Assembly (NCBI RefSeq): GCF_024609765.1
Contig: NZ_JANFDG010000006.1
Coordinates: 124,001 to 188,000, forward strand
Length of the DNA: 64,000 nt
Origin: Shinella pollutisoli
GTDB taxonomy: Bacteria; Pseudomonadota; Alphaproteobacteria; Rhizobiales; Rhizobiaceae
Direction of reading: 5' to 3'
Positions 59,304 to 64,000 of the stretch are shown piece after piece. Made by a program: the position numbers and the translations under genes. The first letter of the stretch is position 1, and each line of letters opens with the position of its first letter. The notes below the pieces were generated by a model. The model saw nothing but the letters and a program-made list of their open reading frames with translations. It was not told the DNA's origin and did no database searches.

Positions 59304-59915
59304 CTAGCTCCGGATCATCGTCATGAACCGCACCTGCTCGGCCGGCTCGGTCTTGAAGGCACCGGTAAAGGTGGTGGTGAGCGTTGTCGAGCCCTGTTTC
59401 TGGATTCCGCGCATCGCCATGCACATGTGCTCGGCCTCGATCATCACGGCGACGCCGCGCGGGTTCAGCGTCTCGTCAATGGCCTTCGCGATCTGCGCCG
59501 TCATCGTCTCCTGCGTCTGCAGGCGGCGGCCGAAGATCTCCACGACGCGGGCGATCTTCGAAAGCCCCAGAACCCGGCCGTTCGGCAGATAGGCGACATG
59601 CGCCTTGCCGATGATCGGCACCATGTGGTGCTCGCAGTGGGAGAAGAAGGGGATGTCCTTCACCAGCACCATGTCGTCATAGCCGGCCACCTCCTCGAAG
59701 GTGCGGCCGAGCACGTCCTCGGCGGCGAGGTCATAGCCGGAGAAGAGCTCGCGATAGGCCTTGGCGACGCGGGCCGGCGTGTCGAGCAGCCCCTCGCGCG
59801 ACGGGTCGTCGCCCGCCCAGCGCAGGAGCACGCGCACGGCGTCTTCCGCCTCCTTCTGCGTGGGGCGGCGGGATTCGTCGTCGAGGCGCGGAAAATTCGT
59901 GACTATGGCGTCCAT
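59304..59915 (-). CDS. folE: GTP cyclohydrolase I
   Basis: This 203-residue enzyme converts GTP to dihydroneopterin triphosphate, entering folate synthesis. [19 protein letters not shown] holds the zinc ligands Cys and His, and the third ligand Cys is in [17 protein letters not shown]. The [18 protein letters not shown] segment is also typical. It is cotranscribed with hisI. Confidence 0.97.
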   Translation of the reverse strand: MDAIVTNFPRLDDESRRPTQKEAEDAVRVLLRWAGDDPSREGLLDTPARVAKAYRELFSGYDLAAEDVLGRTFEEVAGYDDMVLVKDIPFFSHCEHHMVPIIGKAHVAYLPNGRVLGLSKIARVVEIFGRRLQTQETMTAQIAKAIDETLNPRGVAVMIEAEHMCMAMRGIQKQGSTTLTTTFTGAFKTEPAEQVRFMTMIRS

Positions 59916-60245
59916 GGACCCATTGACCTCTCTGCAGGTTACCAGACGTGCTTATCGGACTCGCCACTGGCCATTCGCCTAACCCTGCAGGCTTGGGTTC
60001 CGTTGGCGGGCTCCGGGGCTTTCGGGTCTCGGCGTCTCAGTGCACTCGACCTTCCGGCACGGTTTCCCAAACAACAGGTGGCGTCCCGCATTGCAAAACG
60101 CTCACCCCAACACGAGTTATCATATAGTATGGGCCGAGGGCAGCGAAAGAGGTTCAAGGCGACACCGTATGCTTTTTTCCCGACGAGGCCGGAATAATCT
60201 CTCCGGATCATTGAAGATTCCGCAAAAATCGCGGATCACGGAGCC
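59916..60245. other. Divergent regulatory region between folE and the SufU-like gene
   Basis: Some 330 bases hold no supportable gene. CTGCAGGTTA (59932-59941) and TAACCCTGCAG (59980-59990) form an almost perfect inverted repeat in the folE leader. The rest is promoter territory for two divergent genes. I see no clear Irr or RirA box before the SufU-like gene. Confidence 0.4.
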
Positions 60246-60692
60246 ATGATGGACGATATCTACAACAGCCGCATCCTCGACTTCGCCGGCAACATCCCGC
60301 TGATCGGCGAGCTTGCCGACGCCGACGCCGTGGCGAGCGCGCATTCCAAGCTCTGCGGCTCGCGGGTCAAGGTGTGGCTGAAGCTCGACGGCGACGTCGT
60401 CAGCGATTTCTCCCACGAGGTGAAGGCCTGCGCGCTCGGCCAGGCCTCCTCCTCGATCATGGCGCGCGCCGTCGTCGGCGCGACGGTCGCGGAGGTGCGC
60501 CGGGCGCGCGAGGACATGCTCGCCATGCTGAAGGCCGACGGCGAGGGGCCGACGGGACGATTCGCCGACATGCGCTTCCTGAAGCCCGTCAGGGACTACA
60601 AGGCCCGCCATGCCTCCACCATGCTCACCTTCGACGCGGTGGTGGACGCCATCGGCCAGATCGAGGCGCGGCGGCTGGAGAAGACCGGGTGA
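60246..60692 (+). CDS. SufU/IscU-like Fe-S scaffold homologue with incomplete ligand set
   Basis: This 148-residue protein aligns with the SufU/NifU-N fold. The first ligand Cys is kept (SKLCGSRVKVWLKLDGD), but the following Asp of CGD is Ser. The second Cys is kept (VKACALGQASSSIM). The third Cys position (KCATL in SufU) reads HASTML, so it is lost. It probably cannot hold zinc or a cluster like standard SufU, and may have another role in Fe-S assembly. It lies nine bases upstream of yidD. Confidence 0.85.
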   Translation: MMDDIYNSRILDFAGNIPLIGELADADAVASAHSKLCGSRVKVWLKLDGDVVSDFSHEVKACALGQASSSIMARAVVGATVAEVRRAREDMLAMLKADGEGPTGRFADMRFLKPVRDYKARHASTMLTFDAVVDAIGQIEARRLEKTG

Positions 60693-60701
60693 GGGCGGAT
60701 C

Positions 60702-61061
60702 ATGTGCAGCGCGCCTGAGGCCCGGTTGCGCTACAGGGGCCGCAACTGGCGCGGTCCCTTCCGCAAGACGCCGGGGCGGCTTCTCGGCATGGGCCTCATC
60801 CGCCTCTACCAGCTCACGCTCTCCGGCTTCGTCGGCCATTCCTGCCGGCATCTGCCGACCTGCTCGGAATACGGCTACGAGGCCGTCGCCCGGCACGGTC
60901 TCTGGCGCGGCGGCTTCATGACGCTCTTCCGCGTCGCCCGCTGCGGCCCCGGCGGCACGCACGGCCTGGATCCCGTGCCGGAACGGCTCGACGCGCGCTT
61001 CGCCTGGTGGGCGCCGTGGCGGCTGTGGCGCCTGCCGAAGGCGGGCGCGGGCGAGGAGTGA
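60702..61061 (+). CDS. yidD: Membrane protein insertion efficiency factor YidD
   Basis: This 119-residue protein assists YidC in membrane protein insertion. The family signature is GHSCRHLPTCSEYGYEAVARHG, with two cysteines and the amphipathic membrane-facing helix. The RVARCGPGGTHGLDPVPE segment follows, and an N-terminal extension of about 25 residues is basic. It lies nine bases after the SufU-like gene and is the last normal high-G+C gene before the AT-rich DUF2971 gene. Confidence 0.93.
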   Translation: MCSAPEARLRYRGRNWRGPFRKTPGRLLGMGLIRLYQLTLSGFVGHSCRHLPTCSEYGYEAVARHGLWRGGFMTLFRVARCGPGGTHGLDPVPERLDARFAWWAPWRLWRLPKAGAGEE

Positions 61062-61133
61062 GGCAATGGCGAGGCATTGGCTGCTGAAATATGTATGCTC
61101 CATCTTTTACTATTTTTTATTGAGATAGTTGCA

Positions 61134-61979
61134 ATGCCTAATCTTTATAAATTTGTTAAAAGTATAGATGCTGTTAGAAATCTAATCTGTGGAAGACTGA
61201 GATTTTCTACAATTTCAGAATTAAATGACCCTTGTGAATTATTAGATGAAATAAATAGGGATCTTGTTATTGAATCGCTTAAAAGGATTAGGAAGAGTGG
61301 ATATAGTGACTACGAATATTCATGGCTACAAAAGCAGGCAGCAATACTTTATGCTCTAGCTCCAGATAAGCAGGCTATCCCGTTACCCGTCTCCGCGCAG
61401 GATGCTCATCGCCAAATTATGTCATCATTTTACGATAATATTGATCGGATGGCTCAACTCCAACGTGACGCAGTTCTTGAGATACGAAAAATCAGCGGCA
61501 TACTAAGTTTGTCTTTGCGATACGACAGCCTCCCAATGTGGGCGCACTATGCAGATAATGCTCGCGGTTTTGTTGTTATTTTTAAGGATCTTGAAGATTT
61601 CTTCTCCGGCGATGAAACAGGCGTTCTAGATGAGGTCAAGCCCGTTATATACTCTAACGTATTTCGTGGAATGACATTTGATCCCAGCAGTCAAAATGAA
61701 TTGTTTTTCTGGAAGCACGCAGATTGGGCATATGAGCAGGAAGTTCGCGTAGTATCTTCTCTGAAAAAATGTAATTTTAGTGAAATTAATGGAAATAATA
61801 TGTTTATTAGGTCCATTGATAAAAAATATATATCTGGAATTATACTTGGATGGAATATCGATAAATCAATAAGATCTATTGCTTACAGCCTAATTTCCGA
61901 TGCAGGTCGCCCTATCGAGATTTTCCAAGCTCGTTTGGATAAAGTAACTGTCGTTATTGATAAATTGGATTTGACATAG
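61134..61979 (+). CDS. DUF2971 family protein, AT-rich and probably acquired
   Basis: This 281-residue protein matches DUF2971: YKFVKSIDAVRNLICGRLRFSTISELNDPCE near the start, then SLSLRYDSLPMWAHYADNARGFVVIF and FFWKHADWAYEQEVRVVS. The function is unknown; some relatives occur in phage-defence or mobile contexts. Base composition is very different from the neighbours (16 G+C in 60 bases at 61141-61200), and so is codon use, with many AT-ending codons. The gene is inserted alone between yidD and thrS. The ATG at 61134 is chosen over upstream in-frame codons at 61077 and 61095. Confidence 0.82.
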   Translation: MPNLYKFVKSIDAVRNLICGRLRFSTISELNDPCELLDEINRDLVIESLKRIRKSGYSDYEYSWLQKQAAILYALAPDKQAIPLPVSAQDAHRQIMSSFYDNIDRMAQLQRDAVLEIRKISGILSLSLRYDSLPMWAHYADNARGFVVIFKDLEDFFSGDETGVLDEVKPVIYSNVFRGMTFDPSSQNELFFWKHADWAYEQEVRVVSSLKKCNFSEINGNNMFIRSIDKKYISGIILGWNIDKSIRSIAYSLISDAGRPIEIFQARLDKVTVVIDKLDLT

Positions 61980-62135
61980 ATACTTAGTGTCTTTCCTTCA
62001 TTTATAGCGCCAACTGCTTGCCTCTTCCAATCGTCTGGTTTTCCTCGTATACCGCCCGACGCACGCGCCGGTCTTTCCGGCCTTACCCTCGCATACCACC
62101 CGCATTCGTTGGCGGGACTGGATAGGAGATCCTCG

Positions 62136-64000
62136 ATGTCTGCACCCGTTTCCCTGACTTTCCCCGACGGTTCCGTCCGCGATTACCCCGCGGGCTCGAC
62201 CGGCCGCGACGTGGCCGAGGCGATTTCCAAGTCGCTCGCCAAGAAGGCGGTCGCGGTCGCGCTCGACGGGACCCTGCGCGACCTCTCCGATCCCGTCACC
62301 GACGGGCGGATCGAGATCGTCACCCGCGACGACGACCGCGCGCTGGAGCTGATCCGCCACGACGCCGCCCACGTGATGGCGGAGGCCGTGCAGGAGCTCT
62401 GGCCGGGTACGCAGGTGACGATCGGGCCGGTCATCGACAACGGCTTCTACTACGACTTCGCCAAGGACGAGCCCTTCACGCCCGACGACCTGCCGAAGAT
62501 CGAGAAGCGCATGAAGGAGATCATCCAGCGCAACAAGCCCTTCACCAAGGAGGTCTGGTCGCGCGACAAGGCGAAGGAGGTCTTCGCCTCGAAGGGCGAG
62601 AAGTACAAGGTCGAGCTGGTCGATGCGATCCCCGAGGGGCAGGACCTGAAGATCTACTACCAGGGCGACTGGTTCGACCTGTGTCGCGGGCCGCACATGG
62701 CCGCGACCGGCCAGATCGGCACGGCCTTCAAGCTGATGAAGGTCGCGGGCGCCTATTGGCGCGGCGATTCGAACAACCCGATGCTGACGCGCATCTACGG
62801 CACCGCCTGGCGCACGCAGGATGAGCTCGACACCTATCTCAACATCCTCGCCGAGGCGGAGAAGCGCGACCACCGCCGGCTCGGCCGCGAGATGGACCTC
62901 TTCCACTTCCAGGAGGAAGGGCCGGGCGTCGTCTTCTGGCACGGCAAGGGCTGGCGCATGTTCCAGACGCTCGTCGCCTATATGCGCCGCCGTCTCGCCG
63001 GCACCTACGAGGAGGTGAACGCGCCGCAAGTGCTCGACAAGTCGCTCTGGGAGACCTCCGGACACTGGGGCTGGTACCGCGACAACATGTTCAAGGTGAC
63101 GGTCGCCGGCGACGAGACGGACGACGAGCGCGTCTTCGCGCTGAAGCCGATGAACTGCCCGGGGCATGTGCAGATCTTCAAGCACGGCTTGAAATCCTAC
63201 CGCGAACTGCCTGTCCGGCTTGCGGAATTCGGCAACGTGCATCGCTATGAGCCCTCCGGCGCGCTGCACGGGCTGATGCGCGTGCGCGGCTTCACGCAGG
63301 ACGATGCGCACGTCTTCTGCACCGACGAGCAGATGGCGGCCGAATGCCTGCGCATCAACGACCTGATCCTCTCGGTCTACAAGGATTTCGGCTTCGACGA
63401 GATCACCATCAAGCTTTCGACCCGGCCGGAAAAGCGCGTCGGCTCCGACGCGTTGTGGGATCGCGCCGAGAGCGTGATGAAGGAGGTGCTGGGGACCATC
63501 CAGCAGCAGTCGAACAACATCAAGACCGGCATCCTGCCGGGCGAGGGCGCGTTCTACGGGCCGAAGTTCGAGTATACGCTGAAGGACGCGATCGGCCGCG
63601 AATGGCAGTGCGGCACGACGCAGGTCGACTTCAACCTGCCGGAACGCTTCGGCGCCTTCTACATCGACCAGGCGTCGGAAAAGCGCCAGCCGGTGATGAT
63701 CCACCGCGCCATCTGCGGCTCGATGGAGCGTTTCCTCGGCATCCTGATCGAGAACTTCGCCGGCCACATGCCGCTGTGGATCTCGCCGCTGCAGGTGGTC
63801 GTCGCGACGATCACCTCGGAGGCGGACGACTATGCGCGCGAGGTGGCGGAGAAGCTGCGCGACGCCGGCATGACGGTGGAGACCGATCTTCGCAACGAGA
63901 AGATCAACTACAAGGTCCGCGAGCATTCCGTGACCAAGGTGCCGGTCATCATCGTCTGCGGCAAGCGGGAGGCGGAGGAGCGCTCCGTCAACATCCGCCG
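62136..64000 (+). CDS. thrS: Threonyl-tRNA synthetase (3' end outside window)
   Basis: The reading frame is open to the window end, so 621 codons are visible of an expected 660 or so. Domain order is TGS (about 1-65), the editing tRNA_SAD domain (to about 230, with the zinc-site [10 protein letters not shown]), the class II catalytic core ([54 protein letters not shown]) and the first part of the anticodon-binding domain. The start has AGGAG nine bases upstream. Confidence 0.95.
   Translation, partial: MSAPVSLTFPDGSVRDYPAGSTGRDVAEAISKSLAKKAVAVALDGTLRDLSDPVTDGRIEIVTRDDDRALELIRHDAAHVMAEAVQELWPGTQVTIGPVIDNGFYYDFAKDEPFTPDDLPKIEKRMKEIIQRNKPFTKEVWSRDKAKEVFASKGEKYKVELVDAIPEGQDLKIYYQGDWFDLCRGPHMAATGQIGTAFKLMKVAGAYWRGDSNNPMLTRIYGTAWRTQDELDTYLNILAEAEKRDHRRLGREMDLFHFQEEGPGVVFWHGKGWRMFQTLVAYMRRRLAGTYEEVNAPQVLDKSLWETSGHWGWYRDNMFKVTVAGDETDDERVFALKPMNCPGHVQIFKHGLKSYRELPVRLAEFGNVHRYEPSGALHGLMRVRGFTQDDAHVFCTDEQMAAECLRINDLILSVYKDFGFDEITIKLSTRPEKRVGSDALWDRAESVMKEVLGTIQQQSNNIKTGILPGEGAFYGPKFEYTLKDAIGREWQCGTTQVDFNLPERFGAFYIDQASEKRQPVMIHRAICGSMERFLGILIENFAGHMPLWISPLQVVVATITSEADDYAREVAEKLRDAGMTVETDLRNEKINYKVREHSVTKVPVIIVCGKREAEERSVNIR

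Noticed and set aside
59939-60211. Possible 90-codon minus-strand gene upstream of folE
   Set aside because: No recognisable domain, no convincing ribosome-binding site, and it fills the divergent promoter region of two genes.
61062-61082. Short direct repeat GAGGCAATGG / GAGGCATTGG at the left border of the AT-rich gene
   Set aside because: Both copies are on the same side of the insertion and differ by one base, so they are not a target-site duplication.

Overview
The window is a gene-dense, high-G+C, chromosome-like segment of an alphaproteobacterium, most probably a Rhizobiaceae member (Rhizobium/Agrobacterium/Ensifer/Shinella type; the genus cannot be fixed from sequence alone). The pointers are a suf operon in the order known from Agrobacterium (sufS2-B-C-D-S1-X-A), an iron-responsive TGA-N9-TCA operator of the RirA type, an Irr-type box, RIME-like intergenic palindromes, a tandem glycine riboswitch ahead of gcvTHP, and alphaproteobacterial families such as ATP12, DUF1489 and a MoeA/MobA-like fusion. 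Nearly everything is core metabolism; there is no large mobile element and no CRISPR array.

Layout. 1-8.5 kb: end of a molybdenum-cofactor nucleotidyltransferase, a TfoX-like protein, an iron-regulated heme receptor, NUDIX, a DEAD-box helicase, an M23 peptidase, a DUF455 ferritin-like protein and a peroxiredoxin. 8.6-16.5 kb: a giant AsmA-like protein, tyrS, anmK, a GGDEF protein and an alpha/beta hydrolase. 16.6-24.1 kb: the suf Fe-S assembly operon, which carries an unannotated 53-codon membrane ORF between sufB and sufC. 24.2-31 kb: a PAS histidine kinase and gcvTHP with its glycine riboswitch. 31-42 kb: a pseudouridine synthase-HAD-ATP12 cluster, DoxX, a guanidinium-exporter-like SMR protein behind a candidate guanidine-II riboswitch, and a formaldehyde-detoxification operon (adhC...fghA), then a DMT transporter and lipB. 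42-43.4 kb: tRNA-Leu(GAG), a RelE/HigA-type toxin-antitoxin locus whose toxin gene is frameshifted, and a deformylase homologue with a degenerate active site. 43.5-50.6 kb: mgtE behind a structured leader, a MerR regulator with its own operator, membrane enzymes, a 33-codon membrane ORF, and sdaA. 50.7-59.9 kb: envelope and signalling genes (DacA-type carboxypeptidase, LapG-like cysteine peptidase, PilZ, PAS, rhomboid, CBS, patatin), hisI and folE. 60.2-64 kb: a SufU-like protein, yidD, one strongly AT-rich DUF2971 gene that looks acquired, and the 5' 1.86 kb of thrS.

Iron and Fe-S biology is the main theme: the heme receptor and suf promoters carry closely related operators, and the suf promoter adds an Irr-type box at the predicted transcription start, so heme uptake and cluster assembly look co-regulated. 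Several genes sit behind RNA structures (glycine riboswitch plus an RBS hairpin for gcvT, an ACGR double hairpin for the SMR gene, a nested leader for mgtE, an SD-masking hairpin for doxX). The most promising novel items are the structured mgtE leader, the small suf-operon membrane protein, the AT-rich DUF2971 insertion and the active-site-degenerate PDF and SufU homologues.
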